A DNA stretch of 64,000 bases from Welwitschia mirabilis. Taxonomy: Eukaryota > Gnetophyta > Gnetopsida > Welwitschiales. Made by a program: the position numbers and the translations under genes. The notes under the pieces are model-generated. The model searched no databases. It worked only from the letters and a program-made list of their open reading frames with translations, and was not told the origin of the DNA. Positions 1-11,939 of this stretch are shown piece by piece; the stretch's first letter is position 1; each line of letters starts with the position of its first letter. Location of the stretch: assembly GCA_051453625.1 (NCBI GenBank), contig JBOZIK010000001.1:292463655-292527654 (forward strand). The letters are read 5' to 3'.

Positions 1-2530
1 AAGAATATTCTTAAGATTTAATTCCAGGCATGGATTAGGAGTAAGAAGGCAAGATTTTCCCCAATTTAGAGTTTCAAGATATCCCAAGTTATACTTTTGA
101 CAGAGTAATCATTAAAGGTACAAGGTAAAGTGGACTTGCTAAAAGAGGGAAATGTGTTACTTTGAGTATTACATGGAGTTTTAAAAGAAAGATATTTATA
201 TATTTTAGGTATAGAATCCTAAAGGTTATGTATTTCATTAAAATCAAGAAGAGGAATGTGATTTATAAAATTACATAAATGTGCAAATGGGAGAGATGAA
301 GTAATGTTATCATGATCACATGGTAATGTGGAAGTAGAAGTAGGAGGAAAAATATTATTTAAGGTTTTGTATAAAAGCACAAGTGAAAGAAACAGAGAGA
401 CATGTGTAGACTCCTTAAGTTATTTTATTTCATTGGAAGGTATAAGTCTATTTTCCATTAAGTTTGGTTGATTTACTATGGGTTATTCATTATTCTTATT
501 TTCCTCATTATTAACTTCATCATTACTTGGTTGAATTATTTATTTACATTTTTCATCATTATATTTAATAATATTCCCCTCTCTTTTATTATCTTTATCA
601 TTACCTCTAACTATATTTTCCTCTTCTTTATTATATTATTATTATTTTGTTAAGGAGTATTATCATTTTATAAGTTAGTGGATTCATAAAAAAGATCATT
701 AAAAAGTTCATAAAAAGAAGGTGCCCATTATCTTCATTATTTGATGGAAGATTTACTGATATTTCTTGAATTCATTCTTCTTCTCCTTCATTGAGTAATT
801 TAGTTAATTATAAACTATAATATTTATTATCTATCATAGAAATAGTGTCATTGATCATCATTTAGTATTATTGTTTAGATGACAGAGATGGATGACTCCC
901 TTCATTGTGTAAATTCTCTATTGATTTCTATTCATTACATAAATTCGTTCTTAATCTTATATATTGGACTTCTTTTAAAGGTTTGGATCTTTAATTCTCA
1001 TCATTAAGTAAGTGAAAACCAAGGATATGATCTAATATATCAATATCATTATCATCATCTTCTTCCTCAGCTTTCTTATCATCTTGTTGCATGTCATCAT
1101 TTTTTAATTTATTAGATTCATCATAAGAAAAAATGTGATCATTATCTTCATCATGGATTAGAAAAAGTTTAGAGAATCAATTCTTTTATTTTATCTTTAT
1201 TCTTTAATAGGAAGTGAATGGGATTATGATCTTATATATCATCATCTAATAAATAGTCATCTTCATCCTTATTATTGAATAATTAAGTTTAATTATCATT
1301 GTTCTCATTTAGTCGTCCATCTCTTAATAAGTAGGACATTGTAGGTTGATTCATAATTTCTTTTTCTATATTAAATCAAGAATTGTTACTACTTATTTCT
1401 ACAATGTGGGATGTAGGAGGATACACTTATTATGTTATAAAAGAACCTTGAGATAGTTGATTTTGTAATAAATTTTGTTGAAGGATCTCAATCACATTTG
1501 TTATGTTCTTATTTTGATTTTCTAAATTTTTTTAGATATCTTCTAAGTTTTTATTAGTGTTTTCTTATCTCTTCGTTGTTTCATCATTATTACTTTAGCA
1601 TAGTAATTTCTTTCTTTATAGTAATTCATGATAGATGGATCTTCTTCATAGTAGTATATGGAAGAATGATGGAATTCACTAAAATAATTATAGGATGTTT
1701 TATTAAATGAGGTAAAATCCCTATAATGTTAAAAAATTTTATTGTTATTTTTACATGAAGCCTAAAAAGAANNNNNNNNNNNNNNNNNNNNNNNNNNNNN
1801 NNNNNNNNNNNNNNNNNNNNNNNNNNNNNNNNNNNNNNNNNNNNNNNNNNNNNNNNNNNNNNNNNNNNNNNAATGTTAAAAAATTTTATTGTCATTTTTA
1901 CATGAAGCCTAAAAAGAAGAAAGGAAAAATAAGATGGTTAAAAAGAGGAAGGGACCCAATTCCTAATTTTAGCATCATTTCATGGTGCCCACCTTCCTTT
2001 TACAAATATTTCTCTAAGTGTTCTTTTTCCATTATCCTCTAAAATTCTATTATGTCTTCTTTCTTTTAGCTCTGATTTTAGAAAATAGTTCTCCTATGGT
2101 TCTTTCATTATTATTCATATAAATTCTTATGTTTCTCCTTCTTTTAACTAATATTTCTCCAATGGTCCTAGTATCATTATTCTTAGAAGTGGATGAGAAG
2201 GATGAACAAGAAGAATTTTTGGTTCTAGGTTCTACATTATTAATATGAGATAAGTTAAAATATTTTTGGATTTTTCATTTTCTTTTAATGATTAACTCTT
2301 CAATTGTAATGTTTGCATTTGAATTAGAGGTTTCTATCATGATTGTATTAATTGATACCACTCATTAATAAAGAAGGAATAAAATAATTTTTCTCTTAGT
2401 CTTTTATTTTTACAAATTTTGAAAAAATTGGTTCTTAAAATAATAAAAACAAAAAAAAAATTATTTAGTTCTTGGAATTTACATACTTGATGTGTGTATA
2501 CCTGAGTTTTATTTATGGTCAAGTAAGCCT
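1..2530 (-). pseudogene. Gypsy copy A, decayed gag region (5' part of element)
   Basis: Minus-strand gag relic of an Athila/Tat-like Gypsy element; its LTR and PBS lie to the right at 3041-4288. Translation leftwards from about 2340 opens with MIETSNSNANITIEELI, which matches the gag start of copy B (MIKTPTILVNSNANVTLKGL at 16809). It continues with three spaced repeats of an RTIGE(I/L)-type motif between about 2190 and 1990. These resemble the RTL(K/R)EL motif near the start of plant Athila/Tat gag proteins. Further left (about 1600-1000) the minus frames give a polar, coiled-coil-like stretch and an acidic Glu/Asp-rich stretch, as often seen in gag. Many in-frame stops and a 100-N gap (1772-1871) show it is dead. 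The rest of the element lies beyond the left edge. The family assignment rests on the shared leader, PBS and LTR; the far-left part is weaker. Confidence 0.6.
1728..1918. repeat. Duplicate contig ends flanking a 100-N gap
   Basis: The 44 or so bases before the gap at 1772-1871 (AATGTTAAAAAATTTTATTG... to CCTAAAAAGAA) are repeated immediately after it, at 1872-1918, with one substitution. This looks like two unmerged contig ends that overlap rather than a true tandem repeat. Confidence 0.7.
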
Positions 2531-3040
2531 TCTTTGCTATTTTCCTTAATTAAGCTTTATTCTCTTTAATATTTTGACTTTTTACTGTGTCCCTGCATGC
2601 TCAGAAAAATTCCTATATATTCTCATCTTACGCATCATTTAGATGATATCCTGAATGATCACTCTATACAACAATAAAAAATAGACAAATAAAAAATAGA
2701 TTTACAAAAAAAGCAGAGGCATAAACACAACTATTAGTCATTCTCCTATGCCTTCTAGATGATAGGGAAGATGATATCAACTTATTACACTATGAAAAAT
2801 GAAAATAAAACTATAGGAAAAAATAACAAAAAAATCTAACCCCAGGCCATCATCTGCCTATGTCATCTAAACAACATCAAGGATGACAAGCTTAAAAAAC
2901 ACAAAATGAAAAATGAAAAATATGGAAAGAAAGACTATAATATATACAATAAAAATATGATGCTACCACAAACAAATAACTTGAATTAAAATCCAAGGCA
3001 CTTATCTAGGTAATAATAATCCTCAAACTCCTTACAGCCT
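2531..3040 (-). other. Gypsy copy A untranslated leader with three compound palindromes
   Basis: Region between the PBS (3041-3058) and gag, read on the minus strand. It is homologous to the leader of copy B at 16115-16800: both contain a recognisable AAAACT(C)AGGTATRCACAC block, here near 2495. It carries three copies of a compound palindrome at 2849-2887, 2737-2775 and 2622-2659, spaced 112 and 115 bp apart. Each has two 6-bp arms (GTCATC/GATGAC type) around a 14-bp core related to ATCATCTAGATGAT. Confidence 0.65.
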
Positions 3041-3058
3041 TTTTTAATAATAGTGTCA
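3041..3058 (-). other. Primer binding site, tRNA-Asp type, decayed (Gypsy copy A)
   Basis: Minus-strand reading is TGACACTATTATTAAAAA. Against the tRNA-Asp PBS usual in such Gypsy elements (TGGCGCCGTTGCCGGGGA), every difference is a G-to-A or C-to-T transition. Its position next to the LTR and the two better preserved homologues at 16097 and 21018 support the call. Confidence 0.7.
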
Positions 3059-3061
3059 TAA

Positions 3062-4288
3062 TGTTTTCTTATGCATTTATGTAATCGTTTATGTCTTTGA
3101 TCAAAATTATCAATCATAAATATTTACACAACATGCTTAATAGTATAGATGGGAGTTAACCCAAATGTCATTATTGAAGGAAGTAAGCTCAAAGTTAGAG
3201 AATTGATTTAAATGAAGTATTTTTAGTATTTTTCATTTAGGTTCAAATGAAAAGAAAAATACAAGAAAAAAATGCAAAGTAACCACTAATGCAATGAAAT
3301 GAAGACTATTCTAAATGAAATATCTATCCAACTACCAAATATTCATGCCATAAAGATTGACCCTGTATAACATAGATCAATCAAGGAAATTAACACTAAC
3401 TCTACATCGAATAGAATATGAAAAACATGAAATTATTAAGATATGAAATGTAAAAAATAATGCAAGATCTAAACTAATGATTTCAACCTTAATAAAGGTT
3501 GTCCTCATGATCTAGATCAATTATAAAGATTTTACCAAACTATAACTAACATAAACTATAAGGGAGATGCACATATAAAACTTAAAAAAAAATTTTATTA
3601 AAGTCAAATAAACATCCTTGTTATAAAAAAAATAGCATCTTCATAAATGATACATAGTGCAACACCAAGGAAGACTCCTTTCTACAATAATGGATAGACC
3701 TCCTGTCCTTTGATCTTTTGTCATAATATTTCCAAGTTTTAAAGAAGATAAAAAACTTATGATGATAATAAAGGAGGTATTTATTATAATAAAATATCCT
3801 AACAATAGAAAATATAATAGATACAACAAAAACCCTAATGGTGTATAGGAGGTACATGATACATTATGGAAGTTAGGTGAAATTTGATGCATTGATTAAA
3901 ATTAGGTGTCATCTTGATTATCATCTAGATGATGGTGGGGATGACACCACATCAAGAGGGGTTCCACATTAGCTTCCATCTTTAGTCCAATCAGTATCCT
4001 TATCATCTTGCATGTGTTGTCATCTATACTATCATCTAGATGATGAAGGGGATAATAGTCTTTTTAAAGTTTTTTATCAAGTCAAATTGGATTTGTAGAT
4101 CATTAATTCCTTCTTAGAATGTGAAGTATCATTAATCATCCAAAATACCTCCAAATGTACTAGTAATTGCACATTTTTATGATTCCTCCTTAATTCTTAA
4201 GAATTATCAAAATCCACTTAAACCTATCTAAATTTCCTACAAAACTACTTAAAATACCCCATCAAAAACACATAATTTGGCAATAACA
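3062..4288 (-). repeat. LTR of Gypsy copy A (5' LTR on minus strand)
   Basis: About 1.2 kb LTR next to the PBS. The outer end, read on the minus strand, starts TGTTATTGCC, like copy C (TGTTGTGATGCC). The inner end closes with ...ACA before the PBS. It shares with copies B and C a conserved interior; for example, short minus-frame ORFs at 3621-3857 contain RSKDRRS...YCR, matching RSKNKRF...YCR at 15160-15396. Two compound palindromes lie at 4019-4056 and 3905-3948; the second is perfect, with 9-bp arms. Only one LTR of this copy is in the window. Confidence 0.65.
3905..3948. promoter_or_regulatory. Best copy of the compound palindrome
   Basis: Arms GGTGTCATC (3905-3913) and GATGACACC (3940-3948) are exact inverse complements. 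They sit symmetrically, with 6-nt spacers, around the perfect palindrome ATCATCTAGATGAT (3920-3933), giving 44 bp in all. It lies about 340 bp from the LTR 5' end. Function is unknown; a dimer-binding DNA site or an RNA hairpin are both possible. Confidence 0.75.
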
Positions 4289-5219
4289 ATGTCTTCTCTT
4301 TGAAAACCCTATAAAAAATAATTACTTATTCATATAAATTATGATATGTCACTTCAATGGAAAAGAGATAAGATGAAAATGTAGTAAAGAAAAGAAATAA
4401 ATGTTGTATATAAAAATAAAGAGGCCTAAAAAGGGACCAGTATAAAAATAAAATAAAATAAAATTACAGGAGATTTAAGTTAGAGAAATGTAAATTATAG
4501 AATGAAAAATTTTAAAGGAAGAGAAAAAAAGCACTAAATGAGGACTAGTATAAAAAGAAAGAAAAAAGAAAAAGGACTAGTTTGAGTTCCACTAAAAGAG
4601 GATTAATATTATACATTAACAAAGAGAAAAATAAATAAATCACTAAAAATGGACTAGTATAGAATAAAAATAAAATAAAAAGAGCAAGAAAGAAAAAGAG
4701 CAAAAAATGTTTATGTATGCTCCACTATAGCTATCATGCCATTAATCCCTATCAATGGCACTAAAAAGCTATTGTGGTTTATTTTTTTATATTCTTTGCA
4801 TTTTTTAAATATTATGAGTTTTAAATTTTGTTCTAGGATATAAATCTAGGTAAACCAAAATTCAACTTTCGCTAATAAAACTTCATTTTAAGTATAGCTT
4901 TGATGTCATTCTTCCTAAGGGATAAATGCAATAGTAAAAAATATTGAATAAAAATAGATATATAACTATCACAAAGTAGCTAAGTATTATAAAATTATAC
5001 AAGAAAAAGAGTTTTATTAAACAAATAGACTAAGCTAGAGATTAAGCATAACCTTAAGATCTAGCATGAGCATAACAATAATAAATAAAATATTCAATGA
5101 ACATGGATTTCTTCCATGACTATTCCAAAGAAATTATGTTAAGAATACATTAAATATTAAGCATGAAAATGTAATCTAATTTATCATATTAGTATTAGGG
5201 AAAATTCTTAGTCATGCTA
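4289..5219. other. AT-rich region with spaced GGACTAGTATA repeats
   Basis: No coding signal recognised. Between 4430 and 4680 the unit GGAC(T/C)AGTATA followed by A-rich sequence recurs at about 4434, 4541, 4573 (partial) and 4648. ACTAGT is itself palindromic. The block may be part of a decayed element, but no family could be assigned. Confidence 0.4.
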
Positions 5220-5233
5220 GCTCTGATATCCCA
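5220..5233 (-). other. Possible Met-tRNA primer binding site (Copia type)
   Basis: Minus-strand reading TGGGATATCAGAGC resembles the Copia PBS TGGTATCAGAGC but carries a 2-nt insertion. No clear LTR boundary follows on the right, so this is a weak call. Confidence 0.3.
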
Positions 5234-6204
5234 CTTTAAAAGCATGAAAATTAGGAGATAAATTGTTAAAAAAATCAAATTATAGTATGCAGAGTAGTAT
5301 TAAATCATAAAGAATCACTTAGAAATACAAAAATGATTAATAAATACTTCAATATATATTAAGTATTATAAGTATGAAAAACATACACACTTAAAATTAA
5401 GAAATTAGATGAAAGAAATCCTAGATTCCATTGCATCATAAAACAAAATGACATTAATGAAAGATTTAAATTAAAGCTAAAAATATCATGCTAGCCTTAA
5501 AGTGCTATTTGATATCTAATATAAAAGATTCAAATTGATATATAATACATGCTCTCTTAATAATGTTTACAAATCATGCATCCATCAATAAACCAAAACA
5601 TGAGGCTAAGATAGGATTCTATACATCAAAAACTAGGGTTAGGATTAGAGTTTTGTAAATATACATAAAATTATCTTCTTTAGAGTAAGTTATGAATTGA
5701 CTTAGTTAACTCAGCATTTGAAGAGGATCTTAGAATGTAAGAATGAATGTTATAGGACCAACAAGACTGATGCCACCATCAAGTTCCATAACCACTGCCA
5801 ACATTCTAAGGAGATAATTTTTTAGCTTCTACAGAGTGATTCTTTAGCCTATTAAAAATCTAAAGAATCATAGTATGAAGTTTGAATATTACTAAATTGT
5901 AATTTTAATAGCATTAATAAAAATAAATTTATAAAACCATGAAAAAGAAAACTTGATCATGCTAAATTGGTCTTAATTACTTGATAGAAATGTCACTTTT
6001 TTCATGTTAATAGGTGTATAGTTCATACTCATCCTTTTTTCCATATCCTCTCTTAAATATATGATATCTTTCATCACTACTTATTACCTTTCAAGATGAT
6101 TTTTTACATAATATACTATTGTCTTATTTGGTGATATTTTAAAATTAAATCCACAGTATTTTGAAATCAAATTCAAAAACTAACTTGGCATAAACTCAAA
6201 ACTT

Positions 6205-6216
6205 GCTCTAATACTA
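6205..6216 (-). other. Decayed Met-tRNA primer binding site (Copia type)
   Basis: Minus-strand reading TAGTATTAGAGC differs from TGGTATCAGAGC only by G-to-A and C-to-T. It is preceded, in minus orientation, by a TG...CA type LTR end at 6222 (plus strand TGTAGAGCTAACA), the same layout as the better preserved site at 34479. Confidence 0.5.
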
Positions 6217-6221
6217 AATCA

Positions 6222-6960
6222 TGTAGAGCTAACATAATGAAAACTCTAAGAACACTTTTGAGATCATGTTTCAAATAAAACATAGAAAATACATAAGAAA
6301 TATGCAAAGAATAAGGTAATGGATATAATGAAGGAATCACTCTATATTAATAAAATAGAAATTATAATGATTATAAACTTGAACTACAACTAATATAGAT
6401 TTTATAAGCTTTCCCTAATAGTGGCTTCTAAAGCCTCACCATGGATTTACCACTTTAGTGTTTAGGATCCTTTAAGAGAGAATAGAATTAAGCCATGATC
6501 TTACATAGGGAATCTTTTCCTTAGTTTCCAACAAGATCTTCTTTTGAGCTTTTAACTCCAAGATTTCTTACTTCTTCTTTCTTAAGTTCAACTCCCAAAG
6601 CATCTCTCCAGGTGATCATGCCCATTATTTCCTTATAATGTTTTGTTTAAAAGGCTCATAGAGGAATTCTTATCATGAGAGAATTCTTTTAGTACAATCC
6701 TCTTATACATTTCACCTAAAATTATATTTACATGTACCTTATTTCTTACATCTTTATTTCCTCTAAACTTAACATATTTGTTTCATCTTATTTTTTGATA
6801 AATCTTGCTAAGAACTACACATCATTCCTACATGATAATTATACATAGTAAATTCATGAAAATTCCACATGGTGAATTTTATTTTCCATATATGCTTACT
6901 AAATCCTTAACAAATAGTCCTCTAACTAAAACACACTCTTTATTTTTATTTTTCTAAGGA
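6222..6960 (-). repeat. LTR-like block of a minus-strand Copia (outer limit approximate)
   Basis: Starts at the TG following the PBS-like site. The sequence is non-coding, with A-rich and T-rich tracts, and somewhat richer in GC than its flanks between 6420 and 6680. No second LTR was found, so the outer boundary near 6960 is a guess. The internal region would lie to the left (5234-6204), where no protein motif survives. Confidence 0.35.
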
Positions 6961-9400
6961 TGATTTTACATTAGTTTTATTTAAAGTTATTATATTAATT
7001 ATATTATGACACATTTTCCTAAATGTTGAGAGGATATAGGTTAAAATAAAACGGATTTTTGTAAATTACTAGATTTTCATTAGTAGAAGATAAAATTGTA
7101 TCTAATTTAATGTCTCTTTTTATACTATATGTTTTTTATTAAAGTAATTTTTACTACTATTTCCCTAAATGTAGTTATATTTACAGTATTATAATTCATC
7201 AAAATTTATTAATGTAAGTGTATTAGGGTCATGTAAAAGTTGAATAGTTCCTTTAGTAAGTAAGATTAAGAGAATCTTAAATAAAGATATATCTAATTTA
7301 TTAAATATTTTGTCAAGTCATTAGAATTTATTAAAGTTATTATAGTATGATGGATAAGTTTTCTTGTGTACTTGAAGAGGAAGGATTTCATTTAATTATT
7401 TATGTGTAGTTATTATTTGTATTCATTTTTTTATGAATGAAACATTCTTTGATATTATAATATCAATCCTTCTACTTCATTTCTTAGTATTATTGTCAAA
7501 CTCATTTTTTTAGTCCTGTATTAATTCTTCTTCCTTTTCAACTATCACTGTTTATTTAGCTAATTTAACTATATAATTAAGTATATCAAAGCATGCTTAG
7601 ATATATAAGTAATAAATAAATTAGGAAATAGGTAAATAAGTTGTAATCTGATATTAGATATTATAGTTATAATGCTACAACTTTTTATAATTATGTATAA
7701 TCATTTACATTTTTAATTACCCTTTTCCATAAATTTTTAAACACTTTGAGTGAGATTCATTTAGAAATATGATGGAATATTATTGAATAAATAATTCAAA
7801 CAATCATTTAAAACTTATAATTAATCAAGATAAGTATTGATGATCCATTTTAATGCATGTTTCTATAAGAATATACAAAATAGATAATAAGTAATATTTG
7901 ATTCTATCTAGAGAAGGCAACACATATTTTTAAAAGTTTGAACATGAATAAGATTCTCAATCTATATGAACTTATCCAAATTTGGGATCTTCAAAGAGAT
8001 AATGAGTTTTTATATAATATAGAAATTAATAAGGTGTAAAATATGAAATACAAAAATTTCCTTTATTGAGTTAAGTATTTAATGTAATTAATAGCTTTCC
8101 AAAAAGTAGAAAAATCATCATCTAGTTCTTTTATATTCTTATCATAAGTATAGACCTTTTTTTTTCAAGCATTAATCATGGATGGTATAAATTCCTTTAC
8201 CTTTTTATTTTTCTTAATCCCTTATACATTTGATAAAATTTTGTTCTAGTTTTTTTGAAACCTTATGATTAGAGTTAAGAATATCTAAAACTATCTTAAA
8301 TTATCCATCTTTAAAACTTCTTAGTGATTACAGGAATGGTTTCTTTTGTAGTTAGATTTAGCATTATTTTAAATTTTTAGGTGATTTATTATGGACATTT
8401 AACATGTGAGATTAATATAATCTCTTTGTAGTAAAATGATGTATATAAGAGCTAAGATGGTCTTATTAGACTCTTTAAAAGTCTTTGTATTAAAAAATTT
8501 GAGTAATGTTCTTCTAAAGTAAAAGTGCTTGGATCCCTATTAATTAAATCAAAATACTCCTCTAGGGTAGAAGGCCTATGGCATTTAGTAACTAGCATGG
8601 ACCTATGAATAGAAATTCTAATGGATATTTTCTAAGAGGCCTTTCTTTTAATGCCATAATTATCGCATTAGATTTGTAAAATTTCTAAATTTATTTTTAA
8701 ATTGAATGATTCTACTTTTTCTAGGAGTGGCTTAAGAATTTTTATTTTTGAAGTCAAATAATTAAGTAAAACACTTAAGTAAATGCTTGAACTATAAAAT
8801 TTTAAATTAAATATGTATTTGGTTAGAAAATAAGATTTTATATTAAATTTTAAGTTATATTTCAATGAAGAAGAGAATTCCAAAATGTTATTTTTATTAT
8901 TGACATGAATTTAGGATTAAGCTTTCAAAAGTAGTAATATAAACTATCATTTATCTAAAATTTGATTATGATAACCTAAAATAAATATTTAAAATAATTT
9001 GGATTTATTTTTAGGATTTGATAGATTTTGAAAAAGTATGATTCAGAAAATGACCTAGAAATTTAAGAAATGTAATACAATTTCTTACTTATTAACAAAA
9101 GCCTTTTTTTAACATAAAACTTTTAAACATGAAAATATTATTTTTGAAAAAAATATATTTTAATAAATCCAATTTACCTTGATTAATGCTTTAAAATGAA
9201 GTGTAAAGAATATATAATTGAAAATAAAGTAATGGAAAACAAATAAATTAAAAGTTGAAAATGAAATAGATCTAATCTAAATATATAAATCAATTAATAA
9301 AAAGGTCCATTTCAAAAATAAAAATGTGATTTTAAAAATATTAAAAAATAATTATATCATATCATAAATAAGATAAGATTATAGAAATCTATATTAAAAT
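6961..9400. other. AT-rich unassigned DNA
   Basis: Nothing recognisable. Short ORFs such as minus 8668-8883 are low-complexity Lys/Ile/Asn/Phe translations of AT-rich DNA. Probably unrecognisable old transposon debris. Confidence 0.5.
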
Positions 9401-9629
9401 AAATAAATAACTCTTAGAGGAGGTTAGGGCTAGTGACTGGTTAGCAAGGTTAATGAGACAAGGGACAGTTTGGAATGAAAATCATTAGGAAAGGGACTAT
9501 GAGGCATAGAAGTGTGATTTTACTTCTAGTAAGATCTTACTTTCTAAGTAAGAAGGTACCTTTATTTACAGTTTTCATTTTGAGTTATTTAGAATTTTCC
9601 CTAAGGCTATGCACTAGCTAGGATAAATC

Positions 9630-10100
9630 TAGGTTCTCCAAAGATGACAACATCTTAGTCATAGATATAGATGATAATGTATGTGTCAAGATTGAAAAAA
9701 GATTTCAACATAGCCTTATAGGCAAGTTATTCTCTTCAAGTTCCATATCTAGACTAGACTTTATTAGAAACTGGGTTGCTATTAAATGGATAAGAGTAAC
9801 TAGAGTCTAAGTTATTACTTTATCATATGGTTTGGTACTATTATAGTTTAACAATGAAAATGATAAAGATGAAGTAATAGCAAGTGGTTTATAGTTCTTT
9901 AGAGTGAAGGAGATACTACTAGTAAAAATTACTTGAGGGTACAAATGAACCTAAACCTTTTCCAAAAGTTACTAATTTGGATTAAGATTCTTAAATTTCT
10001 AGTGTAATCTTGGGATGACGAACTTCTCATAAAAATAGCTTCATAATTTGAAAAAATCATTAATTAGATAGAAGAATAATAAAATAGATGTGATTAATCT
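9630..10100 (+). pseudogene. LINE ORF1, DUF4283-like domain
   Basis: Plus-frame translation DDNILVIDIDDNVCVKIEKRF is followed by HSLIGKLF, then a distal NENDKDEVIASG block and a VKI-type strand. The order matches the DUF4283 domain of plant L1 ORF1 proteins (HSLIGR/KLF, then DN.EDK..VL.GGPW). ORF1 proteins bind the element RNA. Stops interrupt the frame after about 60 residues. Called from motif order, without a profile search. Confidence 0.6.
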
Positions 10101-10740
10101 TAGTGAAATTTTTTTTAACAAGTTTAGAGAAAATAAGGGATATCCAATCCATTAATTTCTACTTCAAATGGAATTAATACAACTTGGAAGTTAAATATGA
10201 AAACCTATCAATAATCTATTAGAAGTACAAAAATTAGGACATCCTCTAGGGGGATGTTTAAAGATGGAGAAATTACTAGTGGAAAAAAGGACATTCTTGG
10301 GAGAAATATCAGAAAATATAGTTATAACTAAAAGAGAAGAAATATGGATGCATGTTCTATGGAAAATGAAGGCATAAGATAAAAGCATGTTAGCATAAAA
10401 AGGGGAAAAAAAGAATACAAAAAAGCACTATGATATTTCCAAAAGAGCAAAAAGAGAAAGAAAATCCTTATCATAAATAATTCAAGTATTTAGCAAAAGG
10501 AAGGAAAGTAGCCAAATCAAAGAGAGAATAATGTGTAGCCTAATGATGTACAACATTACATCACTAGGAGACCAAGTAATAAAGTTCTAAGAAATAGGTA
10601 GATCATAGAGAACCTGGCAAATATCTCTTAAGAAACAAGGGAAGAGACATTAAAAAAAGGATTTAATATGCCTAAGAAGGGATGAAAACAAATCTAATGG
10701 ACTATCTCATATGAAATTATAGGGTCCGAAGTCCTTCTTT

Positions 10741-10797
10741 ATAAAAATAAAAATAAAAATAAAAAAATAAAATAAGAAGAAGAAGAAGAAGAAGAAT
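10741..10797 (+). repeat. Microsatellite (AAAAT)n followed by (AAG)n
   Basis: Simple repeat of AAAAT-type units running into six AAG/GAA units, inside the LINE relic. Confidence 0.85.
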
Positions 10798-10849
10798 CCC
10801 TTATAGATAGTATTTTAAAGAATAACTTTAAGCTAGTTTACTTGTAAGA

Positions 10850-11300
10850 AACTAAAATGAGTAATGACAAAGACTGGGGATAATACTAGTAGGACTAGAA
10901 TATTTTCAGCATAAGAACATAAGAAAAATCAGGAGGTATAATGATCTTAACTAAAAAGAAGATTAAGCTAATTAATAGAGATCATCTCCACATTTTAGTT
11001 TATCTTACAAAGGAAGATTAGATCATTACAAATATCTAAAATTCATGAGGTAATATAGAAAATTATCAAGTATTTAAAGAACTATCTCATACAATTGCAA
11101 AGAAGCATAAATGACTAGTGATAGAAGAAAAAACCTAGTGCATTCATAGATGGGAAAAAATCAAGTAGGAAAAACTAAGAGTAGAGGGATAAATATTATA
11201 AAATATTTTATGATTCATGGAGACTTAACTAACATCCTAATGGTAGGTTATAAGTATATAGGGTGAAATAAAAGAGGAGATAATAACCTAAATATAAATA
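10850..11300 (+). pseudogene. LINE endonuclease-like region
   Basis: Plus-frame fragments GGIMILTKKKIKLINRDH (about 10932 on) and GDLTNILMVGYKYIG (about 11221 on) resemble the middle strand and the GDFN...L block of the plant L1 apurinic-type endonuclease. That enzyme nicks target DNA to start reverse transcription. Stops occur between them. The catalytic set cannot be scored in this state. Confidence 0.45.
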
Positions 11301-11939
11301 AAATAGATAAAGTTATGGTTAGAAAAGAGATCTAACAAAATGTTAATAGAGGCATGGGGCCTCAATAAAACGGCATCAAATCATAAATCAATTAAGCTTT
11401 GGGTGGGAACAAATTTAGCCATAAAATACTTATTTAAGATAAAAAGATATTAGACAAGAAGAGAAGAGATAAGGAACATGATGGAAAGAATCTTAAAAAC
11501 ATATGATAATACTAAACCAATTATGTTCCTATATGAAGGTTTCAATACCCTGAAAAACTACATGAAAATATAGGAAAAAGGATAAAATGATATTTGGCTA
11601 CTATCAATAGCTTGAGAAGGAATTGTAGAAGATCTAAGTCAAATAGTATTAAGGAGGAAGTTAGGATGCACTTACACACCAAGAGTATATTTTCCTTTAA
11701 GAGATCTAGGAGATCATTGTAGCTAAGGAACAATATTAGAAAGAAAGATCCAAAATTAAATGGTTACAAAAAGGTGAAAAACACAAAACTATCTAAAAAA
11801 TTAAGGTGGAAAACAAAATTCTAAAAAAAGAGGAGGATATTAAGCTAGAAATGAAGAAACATCTGAAAGTAGTATGGGAATGGAAGGATATCATCCCCAC
11901 ATTTTATCAAAGAGGAAAATTAGAAATTAAATAAGCCCA

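Noticed and set aside
468-653. Hydrophobic 61-residue ORF, membrane-protein-like
   Set aside because: It is a TTATTATTT-rich low-complexity stretch; Ile/Phe/Leu runs are what AT-rich DNA encodes by chance. It overlaps the antisense of a gag relic.
3621-3892. Overlapping minus ORFs in LTR A with a counterpart at 15160-15396
   Set aside because: They are conserved because the LTR is shared, not because of coding; stops and frames differ between copies.
5220-6216. A complete Copia element between two PBS-like sites
   Set aside because: Both sites point the same way and no LTR pair, gag or pol motif links them, so only the individual sites are reported.
8668-8883. 71-residue minus-strand ORF
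   Set aside because: Biased Lys/Leu/Ile/Ser composition typical of AT-rich non-coding DNA.
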